A DNA stretch of 64,000 nucleotides, from the NCBI RefSeq assembly GCF_012396015.1, contig NZ_JAAXOQ010000004.1:62001-126000 (forward strand). The letters run 5' to 3'. This DNA comes from Tsukamurella spumae. GTDB taxonomy: Bacteria; Actinomycetota; Actinomycetes; Mycobacteriales; Mycobacteriaceae. This document shows, in pieces, positions 38,017 to 46,223 of the stretch; the stretch's first letter is position 1, and each line of letters opens with the position of its first letter. The translations under genes and the position numbers were made by a program. The notes beneath the pieces were generated by a model. The model had not been told where the DNA came from. It ran no database searches and saw only the letters and a program-made list of their open reading frames with translations.

Positions 38017-39600
38017 ATGACCGCTCTTGAGAACATCGCCTGGTTCCCGCGCACGGAGGAGCCCCGCAGCTCACAGCGCAACACCTGGAACAACCAGGTC
38101 CGCAATCACGCCGTCATGCGCGGCGATCAGGCGGCCCTGAAGTACCTGGACAAGACCCTCACGTGGACGCAGCTCGCGGAGCGGGTGAGCGCGGTCGCCG
38201 GCGCGCTGTCCGAGCGCGGCGTCTCGTTCGGCGACCGGGTGCTCGTCCTCGGCCTGAACCGTCTCGAGTACATCGAGACCGTGCTCGCCGTGACCGCCCT
38301 CGGCGGCATCGCCGTCCCCGTCAACTTCCGGATGGCACCGCCCGAGGTGGCCTTCGTGGCGCAGGACACTGGCTGCAGCGCCGTCGTCTACGAGGCCCCG
38401 TTCGACCCGCTGGTCGCGGCCGCGTCCGCCGCCGGCGCCGAGTTCGGCCTGCGCATCCGGTTCGACGGTGCCGACGAGGCCGTGGGCGCCCTGGGCTACG
38501 AGGACCTCGCCGCGGAGGGGCGCACGGCCCCCGTCGTCGACGTGCCGGAGGACTCCCCGGCCCTGATCATGTACACCTCGGGCACGACGGGCCGCCCCAA
38601 GGGCGCGGTGCTCACGCACGTGAACATGACGGCGCAGGGCTTCAACAACCTCATCGCCCCGGGATCGGTGGACAACGAGGCGGTGGGCGCGGTCGCGGTG
38701 CCGCTGTTCCACATCGCGGGTTTCGGCGTGCTGGCCACCGCCTTCATCGCCGGGACCACGTCGGTGATCTTCCCGTTGGGCGCGTTCGACCCGGCACAGA
38801 CTCTGGACGCCCTCGAGCGCGAGGGGATCACGACGATGTTCATGGTGCCGATGCAGTGGCAGCTCGCGGTGGCGGAGCAACGGGCCCGCCCGCGCGCTCT
38901 GAAGCTCAAGTACGTCTGGTGGGGAGCCGCGCCCGCCAGCGAGACGCTGCTGCGTGCCCTGGTCGACACCTTCCCAGACGCCACCATCTGCGCAGTCTTC
39001 GGACAGACCGAGATGTCCCCGGTCACCTGCGCCCTCACCGGAGAGGACACGCTGCGCAAGCTCGGCTCCGTCGGCAAGGTGGTGCGCACCGTCGCCGCCC
39101 GCGTCGTCGATCCCGAGGGCAAGGACGTGCCGCGCGGCGAGGTCGGCGAGATCGTCTACCGCGGACCCAACATGATGGCCGGGTACTGGAACAACGTCGA
39201 CGCCACGCGAGCCGCCTTCGACGGTGGGTGGTTCCACTCCGGCGACCTGGTGCGGATGGACGACGAGGGTTTCGTCTACATCACCGACCGCGCGAAGGAC
39301 ATGATCATCTCGGGCGGCGAGAACATCTACTCGGTGGAGGTGGAGAACGCCGTCGCAGCCCACCCGGCCGTCGCCGAGGTGGCGGTCATCGGCCGGCCCG
39401 ACGAGAAGTGGGGCGAGGCCGTCGTCGCCGTCGTCAGCGTGCGCGACGGTGCGGAGCTGTCGGTGGCGGCGCTCTCGGAGTTCCTCAACGACCACCTCGC
39501 CCGGTACAAGCATCCGCGTGACCTGGTGGTGGTTCCCGAGCTGCCCCGCAATCCCGCCGGCAAGGTCACCAAGCCCACCCTGCGCCAGCAGTTCGGCTGA
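38017..39600 (+). CDS. fadD: long-chain fatty acyl-CoA ligase (FadD5-like)
   Basis: 527 residues of the ANL superfamily; activates a fatty acid via acyl-adenylate to acyl-CoA. The P-loop Y-T-S-G-T-T-G-R-P-K-G lies near residue 188, F-G-Q-T-E-M near 328, G-W-F-H-S-G-D near 405 and the A10 motif P-R-N-P-A-G-K-V-T-K near 513. The N-terminus (R-N-T-W-N-N-Q-V-R-N-H-A) is close to mycobacterial FadD5. Divergent from fadA-fadB, so the three probably share control through the operator at 37987-38005. Confidence 0.93.
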   Translation: MTALENIAWFPRTEEPRSSQRNTWNNQVRNHAVMRGDQAALKYLDKTLTWTQLAERVSAVAGALSERGVSFGDRVLVLGLNRLEYIETVLAVTALGGIAVPVNFRMAPPEVAFVAQDTGCSAVVYEAPFDPLVAAASAAGAEFGLRIRFDGADEAVGALGYEDLAAEGRTAPVVDVPEDSPALIMYTSGTTGRPKGAVLTHVNMTAQGFNNLIAPGSVDNEAVGAVAVPLFHIAGFGVLATAFIAGTTSVIFPLGAFDPAQTLDALEREGITTMFMVPMQWQLAVAEQRARPRALKLKYVWWGAAPASETLLRALVDTFPDATICAVFGQTEMSPVTCALTGEDTLRKLGSVGKVVRTVAARVVDPEGKDVPRGEVGEIVYRGPNMMAGYWNNVDATRAAFDGGWFHSGDLVRMDDEGFVYITDRAKDMIISGGENIYSVEVENAVAAHPAVAEVAVIGRPDEKWGEAVVAVVSVRDGAELSVAALSEFLNDHLARYKHPRDLVVVPELPRNPAGKVTKPTLRQQFG

Positions 39601-39613
39601 CGCGGCCGTGTCC

Positions 39614-39654
39614 TGTGGTGGATCGACCCCGCTCAGCGAGGTCGATCCACCACA
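39614..39654 (+). terminator. terminator-like hairpin after fadD
   Basis: TGTGGTGGATCGACC (39614-39628) pairs perfectly with 39640-39654 around an 11-base loop, 14 bases past the fadD stop. No T run follows. Confidence 0.65.
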
Positions 39655-39684
39655 CGCCGGTGCCCGGGCCGGCCGGCGCGGGTG

Positions 39685-40317
39685 TCAGAGGAGGCGGTAG
39701 CCGATCCCCGCGCAGATCGGACCGAGCATCCGCCGCACGTCGGGATGGTCGAGCGGCCGGGTGAAGGCGGGTGCCGCGGGCAGGGCGTCCACTGCGCGGT
39801 GCCACAGCACGATGTTCGCCGCACCGGTCATGGTCGACGGTGCCCACATCCCGTCGAGCTCCGGAAGTTCCGCGTGGACGGCGTGAGCCCACGCGCGGCA
39901 GACCGACCGCGGTGCCGCAGTGAGGGATTGGGCAGCGCCCTGGCGCAGTGCCCACGTGCCCGCGAGATCAAGGAGGCGGAGTGGGCGCACCGGTCGCCAG
40001 CCGGTGAGAACGGGTCCGCCTGCGAACAGGTCGACCGCGCGGACGCGCTGGAAGGTCTCGGCGACCGCGGTGGTGATGTCCACGGCGCTGTAGTGCACGC
40101 CGATCGACGGGTGGAGTGCGGGCCCGCACGGATCCGTCGGGTGCGGATCGAACCGCATCGAGGTCAGGGGGCCGTATCGGCGGGCCTCGTTCCAGGCGAC
40201 GAGATGGCGGCCCGCGGTCCGGTGGATCCGCCACTGCGGGCCCGCGTACTCGACCACCTCGGAGGAGTGCACCGAGAGCGGGCCGGGCGGCACCCGGGGC
40301 ACCTTCGCCGGGGTCAC
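39685..40317 (-). CDS. RES-domain toxin (MbcT-like NAD+-degrading family)
   Basis: 210 residues. The RES fold is seen in W-R-I-H-R near residue 29, R-F-D near 55, V-H-Y-S-A near 74 and the acidic A-E-T-F-Q near 86, the positions of the conserved R, Y, E of the family. In M. tuberculosis MbcT destroys NAD+ by phosphorolysis unless bound by MbcA. The GTG start overlaps the stop of the upstream Xre-type gene (GTGA), as expected for an antitoxin-toxin pair. A conserved Ser is likely in the late S-T-M-T-G-A-A-N-I-V segment. Confidence 0.82.
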   Translation of the reverse strand: MTPAKVPRVPPGPLSVHSSEVVEYAGPQWRIHRTAGRHLVAWNEARRYGPLTSMRFDPHPTDPCGPALHPSIGVHYSAVDITTAVAETFQRVRAVDLFAGGPVLTGWRPVRPLRLLDLAGTWALRQGAAQSLTAAPRSVCRAWAHAVHAELPELDGMWAPSTMTGAANIVLWHRAVDALPAAPAFTRPLDHPDVRRMLGPICAGIGYRLL

Positions 40318-40904
40318 CAACGCGCGAGGTCCGCGACCATCTCGGCGACGACGGCGGGGGCGCCGCCCTCCGCGAGGAACTCGACGGGCGTCCGCAGCGC
40401 GGTCTCCTCCTGGGGTTCCGTCATCACAGCCTCGATCATGAGCGGCGTGCTCTCGGCCGGGATCGCCGGCACCACCTGCTCGAGCCCCGGCAGGGTCCTG
40501 GCGCCGGCCAGCTGCCACCGCGGGATCCGCACGTGACCGTCGACCATGAAGGACCAGAGGCGACCGGCGGAGCATCGACGCGATACCCGGGAGCGATCCA
40601 CGCCGAGCTGCTCCGCGGCCTCGGCCAGCGACAGTGATCCGGCGAGGAGCGCGGCGACGCGGCGGGCCGCGTCGGTCGCAGCGGTGGCGGCGTCGCGACG
40701 GGGGTCCCGTGTGTCGAGGGCACTCGCGGCGCCCGGACCGCCGAACTCGCGCAGGAACTCCTCCTCCGTCGCGGTGAGCGGTGTGTGCGGTCCGGTGGTT
40801 GCGGCGAGCGCGAGGTCGATCGCGTGGAGCACCGCATCGCTGCTCACGCCGTCCACACCGTGGGACTGGAGGATGTGCTCCAGCCGACTATCGACCTCGG
40901 ACAT
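40314..40904 (-). CDS. antitoxin with helix-turn-helix and MbcA/DUF2384-like C-terminus
   Basis: 196 residues. A helix-turn-helix lies near 94-120 (L-S-L-A-E-A-A-E-Q-L-G-V-D-R-S-R-V-S-R-R), and the last 30 residues (T-P-V-E-F-L-A-E-G-G-A-P) resemble the toxin-binding end of MbcA/Xre antitoxins, in which the C-terminus blocks the toxin pocket. The first 90 residues are a helical extension not typical of the short MbcA. The ATG at 40902-40904 has weak ribosome-site support. It should neutralise the adjacent RES toxin and repress the operon. Confidence 0.75.
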   Translation of the reverse strand: MSEVDSRLEHILQSHGVDGVSSDAVLHAIDLALAATTGPHTPLTATEEEFLREFGGPGAASALDTRDPRRDAATAATDAARRVAALLAGSLSLAEAAEQLGVDRSRVSRRCSAGRLWSFMVDGHVRIPRWQLAGARTLPGLEQVVPAIPAESTPLMIEAVMTEPQEETALRTPVEFLAEGGAPAVVAEMVADLARW

Positions 40905-40939
40905 GCGCACAGAATAGCACCGTGATGCTGGTGCGTGCG

Positions 40940-41863
40940 TCAGATGAGCGGGCGGTGGAGCTTCGCGCGCAGTCGCATATCCGCGAGGAGCAGACGGTAG
41001 GGCAGGCGCCGTAGCGCCAGCGGGACGAGCCGGTTCACGCCGGCGAGAACGCGCCAGAACAGGTCGAAGCGGCGCTGATCGGCGGCGGTCCACTCGATCT
41101 CCATGGCCTCACGGAACCGCGGCGCGAGGAAGCCCGCCGTCTGGAACCGAGAGAAGCCCTTGAGCGGGCGGGGGACCGCGCCGACGAAGGTGAGGTCGAC
41201 GAGCTGACGCAGGTAGTCGCGCGTCTCGGTGGTGGGCCGGATCTTCTGCTCGCACAGCTCGATCCACAGCGCGTCGAACTCCTCGGGAGTGCCGGGCCAC
41301 ATGTCCGGGTGCACCTGGAGGGTGGTGCCCAGCGGGGCGGAGTCGCGGTAGAACAGGGCGCGCTGCTCGCGGCTCATTCGTCCGCGCAGGAGCTGGTGGG
41401 TGTCCTCGAACCCCACGTACAGGCACATCGCCACCCACAGCTGCAGGTTGCGGTCCATACCGTTGTACTTGACCGGGCTTTCGGCGGTGGGCTGGACCTG
41501 GCGGTGGGCACCGTCGACCGCTGTGCGGTACCGGACCCGGTCGTCCGGGTTCCCGAGGATCGCGACGGCGAGGTAGGTGAAGGTGGTGCGGCTGCGCTTG
41601 ATCGGATGCTTGTACAGCGCAACGGATTCCACGCGCGACTCCATCACCCCGTAGGCCACGGGCGGGTTGAGCAATTGCATCACGACGTTCGCGGGGCCCG
41701 CGGCGGCCGAGGGCGCGTCCATGGAATCGGCCAGGACGGTGAGCACGTCCGCGCGTCGCTCGGGGACCGCGAGGGCGATCCGGTGACCGGTCGCCACGGG
41801 GTCGACGGTGCGCCCGACCGCCGTTGGGACGTTCGCGGGGGCGATGGGTGCAGTGGTGGTCAT
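40940..41863 (-). CDS. oxygenase MpaB-family (DUF2236) protein
   Basis: 307 residues. DUF2236 markers: N-P-P-V-A-Y-G-V near residue 64, the H-R-x-V-x2 region (G-A-H-R-Q-V-Q) near 119 with the heme-ligand type histidine, and a D-x2-Q-L-W-V-A-M-C near 137. The family includes latex-clearing protein-like and MpaB heme oxygenases; mycobacterial members often sit with TetR genes, as here. The ATG at 41861-41863 follows GGAGGAA. The palindrome in the gap to the divergent TetR gene is the likely control site. Confidence 0.82.
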   Translation of the reverse strand: MTTTAPIAPANVPTAVGRTVDPVATGHRIALAVPERRADVLTVLADSMDAPSAAAGPANVVMQLLNPPVAYGVMESRVESVALYKHPIKRSRTTFTYLAVAILGNPDDRVRYRTAVDGAHRQVQPTAESPVKYNGMDRNLQLWVAMCLYVGFEDTHQLLRGRMSREQRALFYRDSAPLGTTLQVHPDMWPGTPEEFDALWIELCEQKIRPTTETRDYLRQLVDLTFVGAVPRPLKGFSRFQTAGFLAPRFREAMEIEWTAADQRRFDLFWRVLAGVNRLVPLALRRLPYRLLLADMRLRAKLHRPLI

Positions 41864-41901
41864 GCCGGGTTCCTCCGGGAAGTTCCGTACCAAAACGGTG
41901 T

Positions 41902-41913
41902 GTGAACGTTCAC
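41902..41913. promoter_or_regulatory. perfect palindrome GTGAACGTTCAC (candidate TetR operator)
   Basis: A 12-base perfect dyad lies in the gap between the divergent DUF2236 and tandem-TetR genes, with AT-rich flanks. It has the size and symmetry of TetR-family operators. Confidence 0.6.
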
Positions 41914-41994
41914 TTACTTAGTAGGGTCGACGGTACACCGCGGACGAGCACTCGTCACCGAGTACGCTCGAAGCGGACCAAGGAGGAGTGGCAG

Positions 41995-43185
41995 GTGACG
42001 CAGGCGAAACGGAAGCGCCCCAAGGACCGGCGTGAACAGATCGCGCGGGTCGCTGCGGAGGATTTCTCCCGGCGGGGGTATCACGGCGTCGGCATCGAGC
42101 AGATCGCCGCGTCGCTGGACATCAGCGGCCCCGCGGTCTACCGCCACTTCCCCAACAAGTACGCCCTGCTCGAGCACGCGATCACCTCGGCCTCGGACGC
42201 GTTGGCCACGGCCGTCGCTGATGCGGCGGAGAAGACGGTGGGCGAGGCGCCCGAGGTACGGGTCGAGGCGATCCTCGACGCGGCGCTGGGCGTGTCCTTC
42301 GAGCGGCGTAACACGGGCGGCCTGTTCCGCTGGGAGCAGCGGCTTCTGGAGCGCGACGACCGTGCGCGGATCCGCCACCAGTTGACCGGCATGATCGAGA
42401 CCTTCGCGGATGCGGCGGAGGCGGGTCTCCCGGGCGTGGGACGCACCGAGGTCGAGTTGCGGTGCGTGGCCGCGATCAGCGTGACGGGCAGCGTGACCGC
42501 GCATCGCACGGTCCTCGCCCAGAAGCGCGCGGAGGCGGTGCTCGCCGCCGCCGGGCGCGCCGTGCTGGCGCTGCCCGATCCGCCGGCGCTGTTCCGGCTC
42601 GCGCCGGAGCCCGAACCGGAGCCCGATGCGGGACGGCAGGGCCAGGTGCTCGACGAGGCGATCGGCCAGATCTTCGAGCACGGCTTCCACAACGTGAGCA
42701 TGGGGCAGATCGGCCGGGCCGCGGGCATCGTGCCGTCCGGGATGTACCGCTACTTCCCGAACAAGGTGGGCATCCTGGTCAGCGCTCTCGAGCGCGCGGC
42801 CGATGCGACGGCGCGCATGATCGATGAGGTGTCCGCTGCCAATCCCGAACCGCGCGACCGTCTCGCGGCCCTGTCCCAGGCCTACGTGCAGTTGTCCTTC
42901 CGCACCTCGCGGCTGATGACGGTGTACTTCCGGGAGATCGGCAACGTCCCGGACGCCGACCGCGGCCGCCTCGCGGGCCTGCAGCGGACGAACATCGCCG
43001 CCTTCGCCGACACCGTGGTCGCCGTCCGCCCCGAGCTGAGCGCGGCAGAGGCCACCTTCCTCGTGCACGCGGCCTTCGCCGTGGTCTTCGACGTCGGGCG
43101 CACCCGCCGGTTCGACCAGGACCCGAGCTTCCAAGCGGAGGTGTACGCCATGGTCTGCACCGTGCTGTTCGGCTCCGTGGACTGA
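41995..43185 (+). CDS. transcriptional regulator with two TetR domains in tandem
   Basis: 396 residues. The first TetR helix-turn-helix spans about 13-60 (G-V-G-I-E-Q-I-A-A-S-L then G-P-A-V-Y-R-H-F-P-N-K); a second complete one spans about 215-265 (N-V-S-M-G-Q-I-G-R-A-A-G-I then G-M-Y-R-Y-F-P-N-K). Each is followed by a helical ligand domain, the first Pro/Glu-linked to the second. Normal TetR proteins have one such unit and about 200 residues, so this is a fused double repressor. The GTG start follows AGGAGGAG. It likely controls the divergent DUF2236 gene and itself. Confidence 0.85.
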   Translation: MTQAKRKRPKDRREQIARVAAEDFSRRGYHGVGIEQIAASLDISGPAVYRHFPNKYALLEHAITSASDALATAVADAAEKTVGEAPEVRVEAILDAALGVSFERRNTGGLFRWEQRLLERDDRARIRHQLTGMIETFADAAEAGLPGVGRTEVELRCVAAISVTGSVTAHRTVLAQKRAEAVLAAAGRAVLALPDPPALFRLAPEPEPEPDAGRQGQVLDEAIGQIFEHGFHNVSMGQIGRAAGIVPSGMYRYFPNKVGILVSALERAADATARMIDEVSAANPEPRDRLAALSQAYVQLSFRTSRLMTVYFREIGNVPDADRGRLAGLQRTNIAAFADTVVAVRPELSAAEATFLVHAAFAVVFDVGRTRRFDQDPSFQAEVYAMVCTVLFGSVD

Positions 43186-43206
43186 CCGACCTCCCGGCAC
43201 CTCTCG

Positions 43207-43944
43207 CTAGGGGCTCGGGGTGGCGGTCGGTGCACCGATCGCGGGAATCGTCGGCTGTGCCGAGCCCGTCGGTGCAGGTGTCGAGTTCGACGGTGCGGCA
43301 CTCGTCGTCGCTGCCCCGACCGCGGGGCCGGAGGCCGGATCCCCGACCTCGGTGATCACCCAGTTCTGATCGCGATCGAGGGTGATCGTGTACGCGGTCG
43401 TGCTGAGCGTCCCCTGGGGGGACTGTGCGCTCTGCGCGGAGACGTCGACGACGACCTTCACCTGGTACACGCCGCCGACCTCGGACGAGACCTTGGCGAC
43501 CACGGGAGTGGCGGTGGCGACCATTCGCAGCGGCACGAGCACCTGCCGCATCTGTTCGGCGATCGCGTCGTACTTCGCCGCCAATGTCGGTGTCACGCCG
43601 GTCTTCATCGCGTTGAGCCACGGGGTGAGGTCGTTGTAGTTCAGTGTCGCGGCCTTGACGGCGTAGTTGGTGCCCAACTGCTCGGCGTGCGCACGATCAG
43701 CCGCGCGCCGGTGGTCCTGGTCCGAGGCCCGGTGCTGCAGGTACGCGGTGACGCTGAGCGCGATGACGGCGACGGTGAGGACGGTGACGACGATCGTGAG
43801 CACGATCGACCGGCGGCGGCCGCTCGCGGGGCGCTCCGGTTCGTCGGCCGCGTCGACCTCGGTGGCGGTATCCGCGTCCTCGTCGGCGCCCTCCCCGCTC
43901 GTCTCGGCGGCGGTGTCTTCGTGGTCGATAGCCTTGTTGGCCAT
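43207..43944 (-). CDS. Mce-associated membrane protein (Mas-like)
   Basis: 245 residues: an acidic cytoplasmic head, one membrane helix (47-67) and an outer domain of about 130 residues (T-N-Y-A-V-K-A-A-T-L-N-Y onwards) typical of mce-operon Mas proteins, then a Pro/Ser/Thr tail. These stabilise Mce lipid importers. It follows the mceF-like gene by 22 bases. It is convergent with the TetR gene. Confidence 0.83.
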   Translation of the reverse strand: MANKAIDHEDTAAETSGEGADEDADTATEVDAADEPERPASGRRRSIVLTIVVTVLTVAVIALSVTAYLQHRASDQDHRRAADRAHAEQLGTNYAVKAATLNYNDLTPWLNAMKTGVTPTLAAKYDAIAEQMRQVLVPLRMVATATPVVAKVSSEVGGVYQVKVVVDVSAQSAQSPQGTLSTTAYTITLDRDQNWVITEVGDPASGPAVGAATTSAAPSNSTPAPTGSAQPTIPAIGAPTATPSP

Positions 43945-43966
43945 GAGGTTTCCTCGCTGTCGACGG

Positions 43967-44929
43967 TTATCGGGGTGCTGGGACGGTGATGGTCAGGCGC
44001 GCGGTGCCGTCGGGCGCCACGGCGTTGAGGGCGTTGCTCAAGAACGCGCTGAGGTCGATCTGGGGTGCAGTCCTGTCGATGGCCGAGAGAATGGCCAGGA
44101 ACGGGCCGGAGGTGGTCGCGAGCGACGGGATCAGCTCGCGCAGGTAGGGCGTCAGACGGGTGACGAACGGTATCAGGACGTTGTCGAAGGGCTTGGGTGC
44201 GTCGAGGACCTGGATCATCCGCTGCACGTCCTCGACGGCGTCCCGGATCGTCCGCACGGTGCTGTCGAATGCGGGTCCGAGTCGATCGAGGGTGGGCGGT
44301 AGCCATTGCAGGTCAGCGGAATACGCCTGCGTGTCGGCGAACATCTGCCGGATCCCGGGCATCCGGGACATGAGGGTCGCGGCGAGCAGATCGCCGGCTC
44401 GGGTGAGCTTGGGCATCTGCTCGTCCGTGTTCGCGGTCGCCTGCCACGCGGTGGTGACGAGGTCGCCCACGGGCCCGGCCTGTGTCGCGCGATTCAGCGA
44501 GGCGAACGCCTGGAAGACCTGGGCCACCGTCAGGTACTGCGTGATGGCGGCCGGCTCCACGGTCGCCCCGTCGGTGAAGCAGGGCCCGCCGTCGGTGCGG
44601 GGTGCGAACTCCACGTACGGTTCGCCCAGCGCGCTCAGCTGCTCCACGGAGATCGCGCTGTCGCGTGGAATGCGGTACTTGTCATCGTATTTCACAGTGA
44701 CATCGACTCCGCCGGGATGGGGGGAGACCTTGGACACCTCGCCCACCCGGACGCCGCGCAGCAGGACCGGCGATCGTTCCGCGAGCTGCGAGGTGTTCCC
44801 CAGCGTGAGAACCAGACGGGTGTACTGCGTTCCCGGTCGCACATCGAGGTAGCCGAAGACCAGTACCACGACTCCGACGACGAGGACCGCGGCGAAGGTG
44901 ATGATGTTGGCGATCAGTTCCCTTCTCAT
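43967..44929 (-). CDS. Mce/MlaD-family protein (MceF-like)
   Basis: 320 residues: one N-terminal membrane helix (6-27), the MlaD/Mce domain (about 35-115, with L-L-R-G-V-R-V-G-E-V and V-T-V-K-Y) and a long helical domain that forms the lipid tunnel in Mce complexes. It has the position of MceF, last before the Mas gene. The ATG overlaps the preceding gene's stop (ATGA). The operon that should encode the rest (yrbE permeases, mceA-C) is missing. Confidence 0.85.
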   Translation of the reverse strand: MRRELIANIITFAAVLVVGVVVLVFGYLDVRPGTQYTRLVLTLGNTSQLAERSPVLLRGVRVGEVSKVSPHPGGVDVTVKYDDKYRIPRDSAISVEQLSALGEPYVEFAPRTDGGPCFTDGATVEPAAITQYLTVAQVFQAFASLNRATQAGPVGDLVTTAWQATANTDEQMPKLTRAGDLLAATLMSRMPGIRQMFADTQAYSADLQWLPPTLDRLGPAFDSTVRTIRDAVEDVQRMIQVLDAPKPFDNVLIPFVTRLTPYLRELIPSLATTSGPFLAILSAIDRTAPQIDLSAFLSNALNAVAPDGTARLTITVPAPR

Positions 44930-45972
44930 CGCACCGCCCCGAGCATCCGCAGGGTCCGTACGACCTGTTCGGTCTGATCCGCGACGGGTACCGCGGCGGG
45001 GGCGGGAGCACCGGACACCTTGCGTACGTTCACCTTCGGTCCTTGCGCGAAGAAGGGTGCGATGGTGTCTCGCACCAGGTTGCGGAGGTTGGTCAGGTTG
45101 TCCGGCTGCGACGCCCCGATGGGACGGTTCAGCAGCAGCAGCGGTCCCACGACCTGCTGCATCAGCGTCGCGAGGTCGCGGCCCCCTGGAGTCAGCGGGG
45201 CCAGATTGCTGAACAGGGGACCGAACTTGCCGAAGACCTCCGCCACCCGCGAGGCCTCGACGTACATCGGCCAGCGGTGGTCGCTCTCGGGGGACAGGTA
45301 CGACTCGATGTTCGCGGAGTCGGCTACGAACTTGCCCGTCATGCTCACGACCGATCGCAGCAGCGAGTCCAGCGACCGGGTGTCGGCGGACCATGCGTTC
45401 AGTGTTGTGGTGACGTTCGCGGTGATGCTGCGGGTGAGGCGTGGATCGGCGGGGAAGGCGGCGTTGATCCTGTCGACCGTGTTGCCCAGTTGCGCCAGGC
45501 CACCGCTACCGAGGAACGAAGCAGCGCTGGACATCAGATCCTCCACCTGCACGGGCGGTTGTGTGCGGGACAGGGGGATCACGTCGCCGTCGTGCAGTTC
45601 CCTTCCGCTCGACGAGCCCGGTGTGTGCAGACCGACGTAGAGATCGCCGAGCAAGGTGTCCTGCTGGAGTTCGGCGGTAGTTTCGGACGTGACGTGGGCG
45701 GGTTCGGTGATGGCGAGCGCGACCTCGGCGTGGTCCGCGCGCAGCGCGATGGACTTGAGCCCGCCGATCGATCGGCCGTTGAGCCGCACGTGTGCTCGAT
45801 CGGGAAGGTTCAGGACGCTCGGGAACTCGACGCGCAGTGTCCACCCGCGCGCCCACGTCGCCGGTGTCGGAAGGTTCTGCGGTGCGGCGGACTGGAACCC
45901 GATCACTGCGAGCACGGCCACTACCAGTACCGCCGTCACGGTCCGGGCGGTTCTGCGGACGGAGCGCCTCAT
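44926..45972 (-). CDS. Mce/MlaD-family protein (MceE-like, no lipobox)
   Basis: 348 residues: an N-terminal helix (about 8-27), the Mce domain (L-R-V-E-F-P-S-V-L-N-L-P-D-R-A-H-V-R-L-N-G-R) and a helical tail. By order it is MceE, which is normally a lipoprotein (LprK type); here the stretch V-L-A-V-I-G-F-Q-S-A-A-P lacks the lipobox cysteine, so it would be membrane-tethered by its helix. It overlaps both neighbours by four bases. Without its partners the complex may be non-functional or use parts from another locus. Confidence 0.8.
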   Translation of the reverse strand: MRRSVRRTARTVTAVLVVAVLAVIGFQSAAPQNLPTPATWARGWTLRVEFPSVLNLPDRAHVRLNGRSIGGLKSIALRADHAEVALAITEPAHVTSETTAELQQDTLLGDLYVGLHTPGSSSGRELHDGDVIPLSRTQPPVQVEDLMSSAASFLGSGGLAQLGNTVDRINAAFPADPRLTRSITANVTTTLNAWSADTRSLDSLLRSVVSMTGKFVADSANIESYLSPESDHRWPMYVEASRVAEVFGKFGPLFSNLAPLTPGGRDLATLMQQVVGPLLLLNRPIGASQPDNLTNLRNLVRDTIAPFFAQGPKVNVRKVSGAPAPAAVPVADQTEQVVRTLRMLGAVR

Positions 45973-46199
45973 CGCGCCGCCCCCGTCCCGCGCAGGATCG
46001 CGGTGATGAGGTCGACGTCGATCCGATCGGGCCCGACGACGCGGCACTGTCCGGGGCTGATGCGGTTGACGCTGTCGCACGTGTGCTGCGGTGTCAGGGC
46101 GGGGATCTCGGTGCGCGGAGGCGAGTAGCTCAGTCGCAGTCGCATCGTGCGCTGATCGAACGAGACATTGAAGGCCTCGATCAACGGCGGGATGATGCG
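45969..46199 (-). pseudogene. 3' remnant of an mce gene (MceD-like C-terminus)
   Basis: About 75 codons read I-P-P-L-I-E-A-F-N-V-S-F-D and continue to P-Q-H-T-C-D-S-V-N-R-I-S-P-G-Q-C and D-L-I-T-A-I-L-R, as at the ends of Mce proteins, and the stop overlaps the MceE-like start (ATGA), the normal coupling within mce operons. The Mce domain and membrane anchor are missing: coding sense stops where the opposite-strand DUF2236 gene begins. This is the broken edge of a deleted operon. Confidence 0.75.
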
Positions 46200-46223
46200 G
46201 GGGCCTCCGCGCGGATCCGGCGG

